DNA from: Gordionus sp. m RMFG-2023
Lineage: Eukaryota; Nematomorpha; Gordioida; Chordodea; Parachordodidae
Length of the DNA: 64,000 nt
Assembly: GCF_954871325.1 (NCBI RefSeq)
Contig: NC_088775.1
Location: 77,601,561 to 77,665,560, forward strand
Reading direction: 5' to 3'
Shown here: positions 35,599 to 47,673 of the stretch, one piece after another
How the letters are laid out: every line of letters starts with the position of its first letter
How positions within the stretch are numbered: the first letter of the stretch is position 1
Translations under genes and position numbers: made by a program
Notes under the pieces: generated by a model
What the model saw: only the letters and a program-made list of their open reading frames with translations
The model's database searches: none
What the model was told of the DNA's origin: nothing

Positions 35599-36339
35599 AC
35601 AATATTTTATTTATTTTTGAGCATATCTCCTCTTCCGGTTTTTATATTTTCTGGATTTTCTTATTCCCTGAGCCTCTACTAATGCCCGATCATAGTTATC
35701 GAAATTGACTATTCTTTCCTACGATGATTTTCTCCAACAATTTCTTATATAAGGTCGTAGATAATGTCCTCTCCATTCACGGAAAATATCGTCCCTTTTC
35801 AATTCTCCCAAAAAAAAGAAGACATCTTGTCCAATTAAAATGTCGATTTCTAAAATATAATAATCTACACTCTTCAAAGATTATATAATATTATACCAAC
35901 ATATTCGTAATAATCAATTATCGCTCTTCCAACTACTTATCAACATTCGCGGAAAGCACAATTTTCGAGCAATAAAAAAAAAACAATATTTTATTTATTT
36001 TTGAGCATATCTCCTCTTCCGGTTTTTATATTTTCTGGATTTTCTTATTCCCTGAGCCTCTACTAATGCCCGGTCATAGTTATCGAAATTGACTATTCTT
36101 TCCTACGATGATTTTCTCCAACAATTTCTTATATAAGGTCGTAAATAATGTTCTCTCCATTCACGGAAAATATCGTCCCTTTTCAATTCTCCCAAAAAAA
36201 AGACATCTTGTCCAATTAAAATGTCGATTTCTAAAATATAATAATCTACACTCTTCAAAGATGATATAATATTATGCCAAGATATTCGAAATAATCAATT
36301 ATCGCTCTTCCAACTACATATCAACATTCGCTGAAAGCA
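35599..36339. repeat. Tandem duplication, 384-bp period
   Basis: Copy 1 (35599-35982) and copy 2 (35983-36339) are about 97% identical. On the minus strand the unit has short open stretches, EIDILIGQDV and, further on, FREWR and SRKYKNRKRRYAQK. EIDILIGQD weakly resembles the end of a retropepsin domain, so the unit may derive from an LTR-type fossil. It is not intact. Confidence 0.8.
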
Positions 36340-36344
36340 CTATC

Positions 36345-37040
36345 GAGGGAGGCTTGTCCTATCAAAACTTTCTTTTTCAAATAGTAGAAACGCTTAACTT
36401 CTTTTGTGTAACGAATAGTTCTAAGACAACCTTAAGATTTCCCTATTTTGCGGCCGTAGAAAAATTTCCTTAAGTTTGAATTCTTTTTACATCACCACAC
36501 CCTAAAGATTTCCCCGACAAAGTTTAATTTTTTTTTTTTTGCATTTCTTGGTTTACCAGTATTTTCGATTATTTTTTTTTTATTTGCCAATGCATCTAAT
36601 TTATTATTATTTTAAATTTACCAACCCTCCTAATTTCGATTGTTCATAATCTTTCTTTTTTCTTTCAATTTTTGATTTTTTCTTTCCCCCTTTTTTCTTG
36701 TTTATACCCCCCCCCCCCTTTTTTTTTTGTTCGTAATAATACTTTTTATACTTTTTGTACCTAGTCTTATTTTATAAATATTATTGTTTATTTATTTTTT
36801 TTTTTCAAATTTACCAACCCCTCTAATCTCGATAATACTTCTGAAAGGATAGATCAGGTATTCCTCTCTTCCCAATTTTGATTTTTTTTTTCCCCATTTC
36901 ATCTTTTTTTTTCTTTTCTTCCAATCAAAATTATATCCTTTAATATATATTTTTTTTTGTGTTTTCTCCCTTTCAAAGCCATCTCATGGTTAACTATTGT
37001 TGTCAAGTATGCTTAAAAATAGTTTCGCTTAATTTAAATG
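36345..37040. other. Pyrimidine-rich stretch before the LINE
   Basis: Between 36520 and 36960 the plus strand is dominated by T and C, with long T runs and a C run at about 36709-36720. It may be the 5' untranslated part of the adjoining LINE. No gene seen. Confidence 0.45.
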
Positions 37041-37047
37041 GCGTGTT

Positions 37048-39747
37048 TAGGAAACATGGTTCACCCGCGTGCCACAATTCTGGAAAATTCCCCTCTCTTA
37101 CGGCCCAGATCCTTTAATTAACGCTCCTCACTCGTATGACCCCATTCCACCATGTTCCTCAAGCTCTGTTGATTTATTCCTTAATTCGCATAAGCCCCCA
37201 GTTCTTTCTAGGATCCCTATAGCCGCCCGAGAGTCTATCTCTAGGTTCCTCATGTCACTTATAAATAATTTGAATTCGGATTTCTCCTCACTACCCTTAT
37301 GGTTAGACCTGGTTAGTTTTTGTTTTCGAGTCCTAGTTAAACCCAAAAATAAAATAAATAACTTATCTGCCTTAATTAAGGAAAAAGTTTCCAATTTTGA
37401 AAATACAATTATCGATGAATTTTCTCCTTCGTACGCTTTAAACCCCAACTCCTTCCGTCACAAATTGATCTCCGAAAAATTAGATCTTGGAGATATTAGC
37501 GGTGCGGCCCGAATATTGTCTTCCGATGACTCTATTTCTACTATCAACGTTACCATATTTAAACAACTTCTTGAAAAACATCCACGAGCGTCCCCTTTTA
37601 ACATCCACCCGCATGCCTCCTCCCCTATTCCCTTTACCTGTGACGAAGTACTTAAGTGCTTAAAGTCCTTTAAAAAAGGGACGACAGGGGGGTTGGACGG
37701 CTTCAGACCTGGTTTCTTTGTGGAGTTAATTCAATGCCCTGATAGTGGCTTCATTGACCCTTTGTTGAAAGCATTAACCGAACTGTGCAATAATATCCTC
37801 GTACGCGAAGTTCCCCTTTGCATTCGTTTATTATTTTTGGCGCCCGTCTTGTCTCCTTGACCAAACCGGATGGCGGCGTTAGACCCATAGCCATAGGGTC
37901 ATTCTTTCGTCGCTTAGTCGCCAAGGCTATCGTAAATAGGATTCGGCCTAAGGCTAGTTCCTTCTTATTTCCTTCACAGTTAGGATTTGGAGTGAGAGGT
38001 GGGTGTGAAGTGGCCTCACATGTTGCGCGTATTTTTATAAATACTGAGGCCGATAAGGTTTTCTGCAAGTTAGACTTCAGAAATGCCTTCAACACCATCC
38101 ATAGGAGGGCATTCTTACCATCTTTTTTACACCATTTCCCAAAATATGGAATTTCCTTAATTCCTGTTATGGATTCCCTTCGTTACTCAAATTCGGGGAA
38201 TTTTCCATCTCCTCCGAAAAGGGGATACAGCAAGGTGATCCTCTAGGCCCCCTGCTCTTTACTATAGGGATTCATGATTTGATCAAAAATTTAAAGACTA
38301 ATTTCCAATTAAACCTTAATTTATGGTATCTCGACGATGGCTCTTTTGGCGGTTCTTTATCCAATGTTATGTCGGCCATAGAGTACGTTGAAATGGAAGC
38401 TTCGAAAATTGGTCTTTCCCTAAATAGGAAAAAGTGTGAAATTTCCTCCCTCAACAATAAGGATTTTATTCCTCCCTTAGATTTTACAATCATTCCGCAT
38501 GAGGAACTCTGTCTTTTAGGTTCCCCTATTGGTTTTTCAATCTCCTTTTGTCAAAAAACTTTTGACGATTTGATCCATTCCCTTTCCAATTCACTCAAGA
38601 ATCTTCCTCATCTCCCCAAACATCAGTTCTTCTTTCTCACCAAAAAATGTCTTTTTCTACCTAAATTCTTACATTTATTTAAATCTTCCCCCGTTTTCCA
38701 GTACAATACTCTCCTTAAGGTCTTCGAATTAAAATTTAAACATTTTATCGAATCCCTTTTAGGCTTAAATTTTTCCGATTTCAATTGGTCCCTCGCCTCT
38801 ATGCCCGCTTACCAGGGTGGACTGGGATTGTTACCCTCCTTCCTTATGGCAATTGCGTGTTTTCTTTCATCTCGAATATCCTTCGCCGATTCTATTTCCT
38901 CGCTTATCGAGTTGGACGATCCCCTTCTATCTTCAAACAAGAGTGGCTTACTCTAATCACCCAAGGCTCCGAGCAGCCAATTTCCTGCCATCTAAAGAGC
39001 TTCCTGGTCCCTATGCTTCAATGCTCGTTTGAAAAACTTTGTATGTATCCTGAGCTAACTAACCTTCAACTGCTCAGAAACGCAAAAAAAAACTCTAACG
39101 GCCATGAATGGCTAGACGCGATTCCGAGTGGTAAAAAGGAAACGTTACTCACAGACGATGAGTTTCAAACTGCCATTGGCCATAGGCTTGGTTGCCTTAT
39201 CCCTTCTGCGGACACCTGTGCCGCCTGTCACAAACAGGTTGATCCTTTCTCTAGACATTGTTTCTCGTGCCTCAAAGTCAGTGGCCGTTTCCTGAGGCAC
39301 GACAACCTTAATAGGTTAATCGGCAAAGCCTTGATTTCGGCCGGTTTCCCCAATAGCTTGGAGCCATTGGGGCTCCTAAATGCTGACGGTAAGCGCCCTG
39401 ACGGCTTTCTTTAACGTCTTGGCACGGCGGCAAAAGACTTGTCTGGGACGTCTCTTGTGTTACCTCCTTTCCGGCTAACGGAAATACCGACCCCTTGGAA
39501 CTACAAGAAACCAATAAGTTTAATAAATATAGATTCCTCCCTAACTCTTTTATATTTATTCCCCTAATTTTTAGCGTCCTTGGAAACCCCGGTCCCCAAT
39601 CCCTAAAGTTCTTAAATCAATTGGGTAGAAGAATTTCGTTAAGGACAGGGGTCAAAAACGAGTCCCTATCTCTTACAAAAAGTCCAATTTGAAATCCTAA
39701 AGGGGAACTACAAATGTTTCTTCGAAACACTCCCATTTCCCTCCTAG
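37048..39747 (+). pseudogene. LINE: RT, CCHC-like zinc finger and restriction-like endonuclease
   Basis: One plus-strand polyprotein is readable across several frames. The N-terminal region (37051-37860) includes LPLWLDLVSFCFR and GTTGGLDGFRPGFF. The RT follows, with KPDGGVRPIAIGSFFRRL (about 37862), CKLDFRNAFN (about 38064), QQGDPLGPLLF (about 38230) and the catalytic box WYLDDG (about 38325; LDD instead of the commoner ADD). Then come a thumb region, a CAACHK...HCFSC finger (about 39215-39270), KRPDGF (about 39390) and KRLVWDVSCV (about 39430), the metal-binding part of a restriction-like nuclease. The protein ends GNYKCFFETLPFPS at 39747. An RLE downstream of the RT, with no APE domain upstream, fits the R2/R4/Utopia-like early LINE groups. 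Frameshifts near 37850, 38190, 38950, 39412 and 39665 inactivate it. Confidence 0.82.
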
Positions 39748-39749
39748 TT

Positions 39750-40095
39750 TATCAAATATAGTCATTGTTAATTTTATATATATTTTGCATCGCAACTATA
39801 TTTAGATTTTAACCACAAAAAAAAATATTTTTTCGTTATAATTATACAGTTATGTTTTAATATATATATATATTTTTTTTTCCGAGTATGTACTATATTT
39901 CTGGTTAATGATGCTTACTACCAAGTGAATGTATGGAAATATTCTAAATACCAACCTAATTTGTACCGACCAAAATTTATTAAAATGTAATAAGATCCTT
40001 ATTATTTAATATATTAATACGGAATCAAGTGGTCGAGTCCGGCCTCCTATATATTATCCCCCCAAGGATGGAACCACCAAGTTAGAATAAGAAAA
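39750..40095. other. AT-rich LINE 3' flank
   Basis: AT-rich, probably the LINE 3' untranslated region followed by intergenic DNA. No other structure is seen. Confidence 0.35.
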
Positions 40096-40103
40096 AAAAC
40101 ATG

Positions 40104-40178
40104 ATCATTGCCGGGATTCGAACCCGGGAGAATGGGATAAGTAAACCAAGCTCTTGCCTACTAGGCCATAGAGGCTTT
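40104..40178 (-). repeat. tRNA-like sequence, probably a SINE head
   Basis: On the minus strand an A-box-like TGGCCTAGTAGG (40168-40157) is followed about 33 nt on by a perfect B box, GGTTCGAATCC (40124-40114), inside a well-paired T arm (CCGGG/CCCGG). The would-be acceptor strands do not pair, and no clean anticodon stem forms. A working tRNA is therefore unlikely; a tRNA-derived SINE or a decayed tRNA is the better reading. Confidence 0.55.
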
Positions 40179-40569
40179 CCAAAAATTACGATTTTTTAAA
40201 TATATATTATAAATATATTTGGTAGTGCCTATCCAAATGAAAAATGAACAAAATTCAAATTTGATAGATGGTACCTTAAGGTACCAAGCATCATTAACCT
40301 ATATTTCTTTTTTATATATCATTAGATTTTATGTATATATATATTTTTAATTATAATTCGTAAATGAAAGATTAAGGAGATATTTTATATTATAATAAAA
40401 ATCTATAAATTATATCATATAATAAAATTTAAATTATGATTTTAAAATAAAATGATAATAATAAATGTGGATATTAACACTATTCTAACAGTATGAACAG
40501 CCTATACAACGATGTTAAGTGGCAACAAATATTGTTTCTTGTAGTGGATAATATAAATCATTTATTTTT

Positions 40570-41110
40570 AACCTCTAAATTGAGGTTTCTCACAATTACC
40601 CTCGAAAATGGGTGGTTTGGATTTATATCCATTATATCTCATATCTCTTTCTTCATTTTTGGCATCTCGTTTGATGAATAATGACATGATATCTTCTTTT
40701 ACCACTCCTAAAGATTTAATTCGGCCTTGACAATCTCATCAAACCCCTCTTTGGAGTATATTCAACTATTACAGAATGCTGACTGTACTAGCGGTTATGA
40801 ATGGTTGGAAGCAATACCAAGTCGTACCCTAGGTAACCTCTTATCAGATGAACAATTAAGAGTTGTCATAGGCCATCGACTTGGATGTAACATAGTTCAA
40901 CCACATACATGGGGAGATATGGTCTAAATTGTATATATAGTCAAGGCAGACATGCAAGGCATGCAGCAATTAATTTAGCTATTAGGCGTTCTCTAACCGG
41001 GCCCGAATACCAAACATCCTGGAGTATACTAATTTATCATTAGATGATGGCCTAAGACTATATGGCTTAACTTCCGTGCATTGGTCTTTAGGGAAATCCT
41101 TAATTTGGGA
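40570..41110 (+). pseudogene. Second RLE-type LINE fragment, 5'-truncated
   Basis: Plus-strand translation matches the C-terminal part of the 37-39.7 kb LINE in order but is clearly diverged. It has a GGLGF-type block near 40610-40625 (one frame off the open run ENGWFGFISI), then YEWLEAIPS and IGHRLGCNI (40795-40895), RHARHAAINLAIRRSL (about 40950-41000), GLTSVHW and GKSLIWDFTCV (about 41065-41125). The last is the nuclease Trp-Asp block. The zinc finger cysteines are mostly lost, replaced by QPHTWGDMV. Several stops and frame changes are present. It is a separate, older insertion of the same LINE group, not a duplication of its neighbour. Confidence 0.7.
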
Positions 41111-42450
41111 CTTCACATGCGTATCTTCTTTTCTAAAAAATTTTAATTAATCCGGTTGATATAGCAGAGAGAAAAAAACAATTAAATATTCAAAATTTAC
41201 AAATTATATTTTTATACCAATCGTTATCTCTTCACTATGACATATGTCAAGCGGAACTTTAAAATTTTTTAAAAATATAGGCGATAAGCAGAGTTGTTAA
41301 AGGATCGAATCAAAAGATCGACGATCCTGGATTCGATCGCAAATTTGTCAATTTTACGAGATTTATGATTCTAACTTAAATTGAGGATCGAGATCATTTT
41401 GTTTAAAATTCGATCCCGATCTTTTTAAAAATTAATTTTTTACTTAAAAAGCAATAAATTAAATAAAAATTTTGAAAATTAAATTAAAATATAATTTTTA
41501 AAAAAAATATCTATCTTCATATTTTATCAACTTCCATTCCACCATTTATTTTATAGATATATTTATTCATTTCCTAAATTTTACGAGATTTAGAGCTCTT
41601 ACAAGTTATTTAATATAAATTTATAATAATATATTAATATTTATTTAATAGGTAAATGTAAATGTCCATTATAGATTTAGAAGATTCTATTGTTTCTACT
41701 ATTGATGTAACAGCAGATATAAGTGAGAATGAGAATCTTTTACCATTTTTGAAATTACGTAAGTATTTTACTTTATGTGAAATGGATGAAAGCAACTCTT
41801 ATAATATGATCAGCACCAAATGCCGTCTCTGTAAGAAGATAATATCATCTTCCAAAATATCATCCTCGAACTTAAAGAGACATTTACAAGTAATTCTTTA
41901 AAAAAATTTTTATTTGATAATCTTAATGTCCACATGTTTAAATTTAATTTATTACATTCCTGAGTTGAGCAGGTCCTACAGAAATAGAATCTAGATACAG
42001 ATTCTTTATAAAAAAAATGAATTATTAGATACAGTATAATTAATAAAATATTTGATGAAGAGTTAATCTTGGTTTTGTTATTTATATATAATAATTAGGC
42101 ATTTATTTTTTAATATTACTATTATATTAGTTTAATTTTCAAAAGAAGAGTATTTATAATAAATGGAAGTGTAATAACTAATAATTGAGCCTTTATAATG
42201 TATTTTGACTTTCTTTAATATAATTAAAACATCCAGTTCAATGTTATTTGTATAGAACTTAGCAATGTTTCACCAAAAGAAAAATAAATATCTATTCTAT
42301 TATTTCTTTATTATAATATGTTAAATCTAATCAATTAGTTTTATAGTTTCAGTTTGAACTTGATTATATAATCCTCTTGACAACATTTTTAGGGCTTTTT
42401 TTAATAATATATTTTGAATTGAAAGTATTTTTTGTATCATTTGACTCAAT

Positions 42451-42858
42451 CCATAAGTTCTTAAATGCCAAAAAGCCTCATTATATTCATAATAGGAAAA
42501 TACTTTATCAAAATCTTTGGCCCATATCATCTTGGGCAATTTTTAATAATGATAGACAATATTGTAAACTTAAATTTTTAAGATAACCTACCCCCTTTTA
42601 ACCACTAATAAAACATACTTTAATATGTTTAACAAAATTTGTTACCCTTAATCCATAGTTCTTAAATGCCAAAAAGGCTAATTATATTCATATATAGGAA
42701 AATATTTTATCAAAATCTTTAGCCCATATCATCTTGGGCAACTTTTAATAATGATAGACAAAGACAATATTGTAAACTTAAAATAACCTATATGAACCTT
42801 TTTTAACCATATATAAATTAAAGAATATACTTTAATATGTTTAACAAAATTTGTGTTG
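42451..42858. repeat. Tandem duplication, about 202 bp, in hAT intron 1
   Basis: Two direct copies (42451-42652 and 42653-42858) share ttcttaaatgccaaaaaggc, the catatcatcttgggcaa block and taatatgtttaacaaaattt. Divergence is about 12% including small indels. Confidence 0.85.
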
Positions 42859-44544
42859 AACCCATATATCATTTTTTTGTTTATATAGGTTTTACATTCA
42901 GCCTGTGCATTGTTTTTTTTAACTTTAAATTTCCATATAAAATTTTAAAAATGAAATTTGATTCAGGAGAAGTTATTTTCATTCAACTTTGATACATACT
43001 ATTTTTTTCTTTTATAAAGAAAATGCATAGTGAATTTAAAAATGAGATTATCAAACACCTTAACGAATTCTCTACACAAAAAAATATATCACTGCAAACC
43101 CAAAGTGGTTCTGGTTGCAAATCCAGACAATCTAAATTAAATTTTAACAATCTAAACATTCCAGCTGTATCGCCAAAAACAGCAGACAAGGTTATCATGG
43201 ATTTTATTATTGACACCTTTCAACCACTGTCTCTGGTTGATGATCCTTCATTTGAAAAAATGATTAAAACTTTTTCGCCTGCGACAAAAATTATTTGTCG
43301 CCAAACACTGGGCAACAGGATATCTACTTCCTTCTCTTATATGACGACAAATCTTATAAGAGATTTGTCTGAAGTTTCTTATGTATGCACCACTGCTGAT
43401 TGTTGGAGTGGTCATCGAAGGTATATTATATTTATATGAATTTTATAATGTTTATTTTATTAGGGCTTTTATTGGACTTACTGCACATTGGCTGGATCCG
43501 TTAACCCTCGAGAGAAGGTCAGCCGCTTTGGCACTGAGGAGGATAATTGGGAGGCAAACATATGATGTTTTGGACAACGAAATCATGGGTATCCACAAGT
43601 TCTATAAAATTCATAATAATGTGGTGAAGATGGTGACTGACAATGGAAACAACTTTGTCAAGGCATTTAAGTAATATTTATATTTAGCAAAAAATATTTA
43701 AATAAATTAATATTTTCTAGAGTTTTTGGAGAAAATGTAGAAGATAGTAGTGAGGATATGGAATTGATAAATTTGGATGACATATTATCCGTTGATGACC
43801 CAATTATCCCTACTATCAGCCTACCAAAACATCAACGTTATTGTTGCCATAATCTTAACCTTATTGCAACAACAGATGCGGAGATGGCAGATAGTGATCT
43901 CAATTATAAACGAATATCTAGATCCACTTGTGCAAAATGTTTTGCTTTAGTTAATAAACAAAATATGTCGTCAAAAATGGCGGATATTTTATTGGAGAAA
44001 TTGTGAAGATATTTAACAGCTCCCAACAAGTCAAGATGGAATTCTTATTACCAATCAATGAAATTAATAGATAAGATGCTTTCTGAAAAGTTTTCAGAAG
44101 TAGAACAAGTATGCGATCAAATTGAATTTGCAATGTTTAGGCAAGAGGAATGTTTTTTTGTTAAAGAGTATGCAACAGTAATACTATGATATTCTCTAAA
44201 TAAATTTAAATTTATAGGTTATGGAACCTTTGGCGATCTCGTTAAAAATCTTGGAACGGGAGGATAATATGGAGCAGGGATATCTAACTCCCGTTCTATC
44301 GATATTGATAGATAAATTAACGAAATTTAGCTGCCTGCGGTATTGTCAGCCCCTTGTAGATAGTTTTCATAGAGGTATTGATAAAAGGTAATATTTTTTT
44401 ATGCAATTATTTTATATTATCGGATATCTGCAAAATATATTAAAAAATTGCAAAGATCTGGCAAATTTAGTAAAATATTTTTAACAGGCCAGTTCTACTA
44501 AACCTCTGATATCTAGTAAAATATTAATGGGCCTTTGAAGACAT

Positions 44545-44991
44545 CAGCGTCTACATGACAGGATTTTCACTGGATGCAAACCCCCTCAAAAATCTTTGCC
44601 TACCCCCCTAAAAAAATTTTAAAGGATTTATTTTTTAGATAATAAATTCATTGATAAATTTAATTAAATCCTCCATTATTTACAATGAATATTATTATAA
44701 CTTTATGAGCTTGCTGAAATATCTAAACCTTTTAAATGTAATTTAAAAGGATAGCAGAAAGTTTCATTTGGAAAACAATATGTATAATTGTTTGCAATAT
44801 ATAGATTTAATCGATGTATTTCTATAATAAAAGTATTAGTTTTTACAGCAATAAATTTTGTCCTATTTCATCTCAAAATTTAATAGTTGATCCCCAAAAT
44901 TTATCCTACCCCCATTAAAGCCGCCTACCCCTACCCCCTCAAAAAAATAGGATGCAAACTGTTCCTACCCCTCCCGCTCATGTAGACGCTG
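44545..44991. mobile_element. hAT-type MITE, copy 2, nested in hAT intron 5 (447 bp)
   Basis: It has the same 14-bp CAGCGTCTACATGA ends as the copy at 29904-30367 and a perfect 8-bp duplication, gaagacat (44537-44544 and 44992-44999). Sequence is about 95% identical to copy 1; the main difference is a 17-bp gap near 44818. It lies in intron 5 of the surrounding hAT gene and does not disturb its splice borders. Confidence 0.93.
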
Positions 44992-45974
44992 GAAGACATT
45001 AAAAATTTATTAGATTATTTGAATTTTAAGCTAATATTTTGATTAATATTCTTTGTAAATAAATTACAATGTTAATTTCTTTGTATATTAAGTATTAAGT
45101 TTACATTTAATCAATATTTATGATATGACCCAAATATAAATAAATACCATACAGATGATGTGCCAGACTTGACTGTAAAATTAAAAAGGGTTAAGTTTTG
45201 CAGATACTTGATTTGATTTATATGAATAAAATGAACACTTATTTAATAATAAATTAATTATCATTTCATAATATAGATTTCCTTCACTGTATGAAGACAG
45301 TAACATTTTGGCAACCATGATTCACCCTAAATTTAAACTTAATTGGCCTTATATTAATCTGCCACAAAATATAATGGTAAAAGAAAGATTAGTTGCCCAT
45401 TTGGAAAATATGCAGGAACAACCATATGCGGATACCTCAAACGAATGTATGGATGACATTTTTGGGGAAAAATACTGTACAAAATGCTTGTTCCGTTAAA
45501 AAAATTTTTTATTCAAATGATGATTCCATTAATATTTTTAATACTTATATTAATTTTAAAAAAATATTTATTGAATATAATACTCCTTTGCCCTCAAGCG
45601 CTCCTGTGAAGCGCTTGTTTAGTAAAGCTAAACATGTTCTAAATGAAAGACGCGGATGTTTAAATGATGATAATTTATAAAAAAATTTATTATTAAAAGC
45701 TAATTTTAATTATAAAATTCAATTACAATAAATTACTGCCATATTTAATTTATTTTTATATTAGTTAATTTTGCATCGGTTATATTATATTATTATTCAA
45801 TTACAATAAATTGATAACATATATTAGTTAATTTTGCATCGGTCAGAAATTTCCTTCAGAAATTTAAATAGAAAAAAAGGTTGATCCTGGATTTCGATCC
45901 TCTTTTTTTGAAAAGATCGTGATCGGGATTCGATCGTTTTAAAAAGATCGGTTAACAAGCCTGGCGATAAGATA

Positions 45975-47660
45975 AGAGCCCTTACACAGAACCTAAAGAA
46001 TATTATTTTTTTAAACAAAATCTACAAATTACTATTTTAAAATATAATTATTCTTGTTTTTTGGGAACTTGTAGTCCCACCTCCATTTTTATAGAATAAG
46101 ATTTTATTTTATATTTGATGTTAATTTTCATATAATTTTATTTGATAGGTTATAATAAAAAAGTATAGTATTAATAAAAAAAAAAATTTTTCAACCTCTT
46201 GCCTTAATTTACTTAAATGTTTTTAAATTTAAATGTAATAATAAAAGATATCACATATTTCAAGTCAGTAATGTAATGATTCTCAAAATTGATATGTTTT
46301 TATTCTTTTATTATTTAATAAGTATTATATAAATAAATAGTTTCTATATTTATATATTATTACACCATATTGTTTATAAAAATGGTTAAATCTTATTAAA
46401 AAATTGACACGGATGGTTTTATCAATCCGTTCTTTATTTAGCATAAGAAAACGCTTGGAGAAAAAAAAGGAAATTGGTCAAATCGAAAAGAGCCTACCAG
46501 TAAGAGGTCTATTTAAAAATAATTAAGATTGTTTTTTCTTTATTTCATGCTAAATTATACTACAAAAAAAATGTTTTAAAAAATATTGTGAACAATTTTG
46601 CTATATTAAAGGTGAAAGTATATGATATTCATGTTTACTTTATTAAACTAGCAATTCTAATATATGACTTAGGAACTACTTATTTAAACTTTAATTTTTA
46701 CCATTCGCTTTTTTTAAAATTATGACCTCTATTTTAAATTTAAAACTCAACTCAAATCTTAATTTCATTTTTAGTTTACAAAATAAATTTACCGATTATC
46801 GTCAAAATTCTATAACCAATTCATAATTTATATTATTTATATCACAAAGTATATATACAATATAAAAAAATATTTAAGGGTACCAATTTCCATCATATAA
46901 ACAATAATTCTAGTTTCACTGGCTGTTTTATATAATAAAAGCATGTCAATTAATTGACCAGGCAAACGAAATATAAAACAGCATTATAAAATTATTAGGT
47001 TTTAATATTAGTTTTTTTTAAATAAAGTTTTCTTTAATAATTCGTTTGAGCACTTTTCCGTATATGGGTGCGGTGGTAAAAATAATGGCCTGGAAATGGA
47101 TTCTTGACTTAGCTAGTGTTGATTTTCCATAAGATTTGTGGTGATATTCAATAACCTATTAAAAAATTATGATTTTGATCATGTTTATCATAATTATTAA
47201 TTAATTAATATTCCGCCCTCCCTTTCTGCTTATATATTCTATATTCCTTCTAATTGAATGATGACCCTATAACTTAGCTTCGAGTCGGCAGAGCCTACCT
47301 ATCAGCCGGAACCGTAAGCCGGCATTAACATAAAATATAAGCCTGGCACAGTCCGTGGCCCGAAAAATATTAATGTTAGATTTCTTTCCTATTCATCATA
47401 TTTTATCCGAATGAATATAAATTTTTAAAAAATACTGATTTATTCAAAGATAAAAAACAACCACCACCCCCCCCCCCCAGTGGCTACGGGCCTGATTGAG
47501 ATCCTAGATTCGATGTAAATAAAAAAATGAGCGAGTTATAAAATGATTGGAATAATGAAAAATTTTCAACAAAAAAAATATTTGTAAATTATATTTTTCC
47601 ATAAGGAATTTTATAATAAAAAAACAAAAAAATTTTTCTCGTCCCTAATTACTAAAGAAA
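45975..47660. other. Intergenic with a G/C-tract end
   Basis: AT-rich. At 47460-47500 a long C run followed by agtggctacgggcc resembles the ends of the GGCGTAGCC element family. Inverted gccgga/ccggc words lie near 47300. No gene seen. Confidence 0.4.
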
Positions 47661-47673
47661 AAAAAAGAGGTGG

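Larger units (their letters stand above)
41662..45730 (+). pseudogene. hAT transposase, six exons, lightly damaged
   Basis: Exons 41662-41889, 43020-43420, 43464-43670, 43721-44177, 44218-44387 and 45277-about 45730 join in phase at canonical GT-AG borders. Exon 1 encodes a BED zinc finger (CRLCKKIISSSKISSSNLKR, HLQ). Exons 2-3 give the RNase H-like core with TADCWSGH, IGLTAHWLD and MVTDNGNNFVKAF. Exon 4 has CCHNLNL and SRWNSYY. Exon 5 carries MEPLAISLKILE. Exon 6 gives MIHPKFKLNW and the hATC block SSAPVKRLFSKAKHVLNERR. Damage is slight: an in-frame TGA at 44004, a frameshift near 45470 and a TAA at 45678. The copy is recently dead, and the MITE insertion lies in an intron. Confidence 0.88.
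41289..45963 (+). mobile_element. Nearly complete hAT transposon (4675 bp)
   Basis: Ends CAGAGTTGTTAA at 41289 and, in reverse complement, CAGGCTTGTTAA closing at 45963 are flanked by a perfect 8-bp duplication, gcgataag (41281-41288 and 45964-45971). Subterminal regions carry several gatcgaatc/gatcctgga words in both orientations, likely transposase-binding repeats. The element contains a six-exon transposase gene, an internal 200-bp tandem duplication in intron 1, and a nested hAT MITE in intron 5. Confidence 0.93.

Noticed and set aside
40104-40178. Functional tRNA gene
   Set aside because: The acceptor strands do not pair and no proper anticodon stem is found, despite good A and B boxes.
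42983-43216. Minus-strand frame opposite the hAT transposase
   Set aside because: It is a shadow of exon 2 of the hAT gene.
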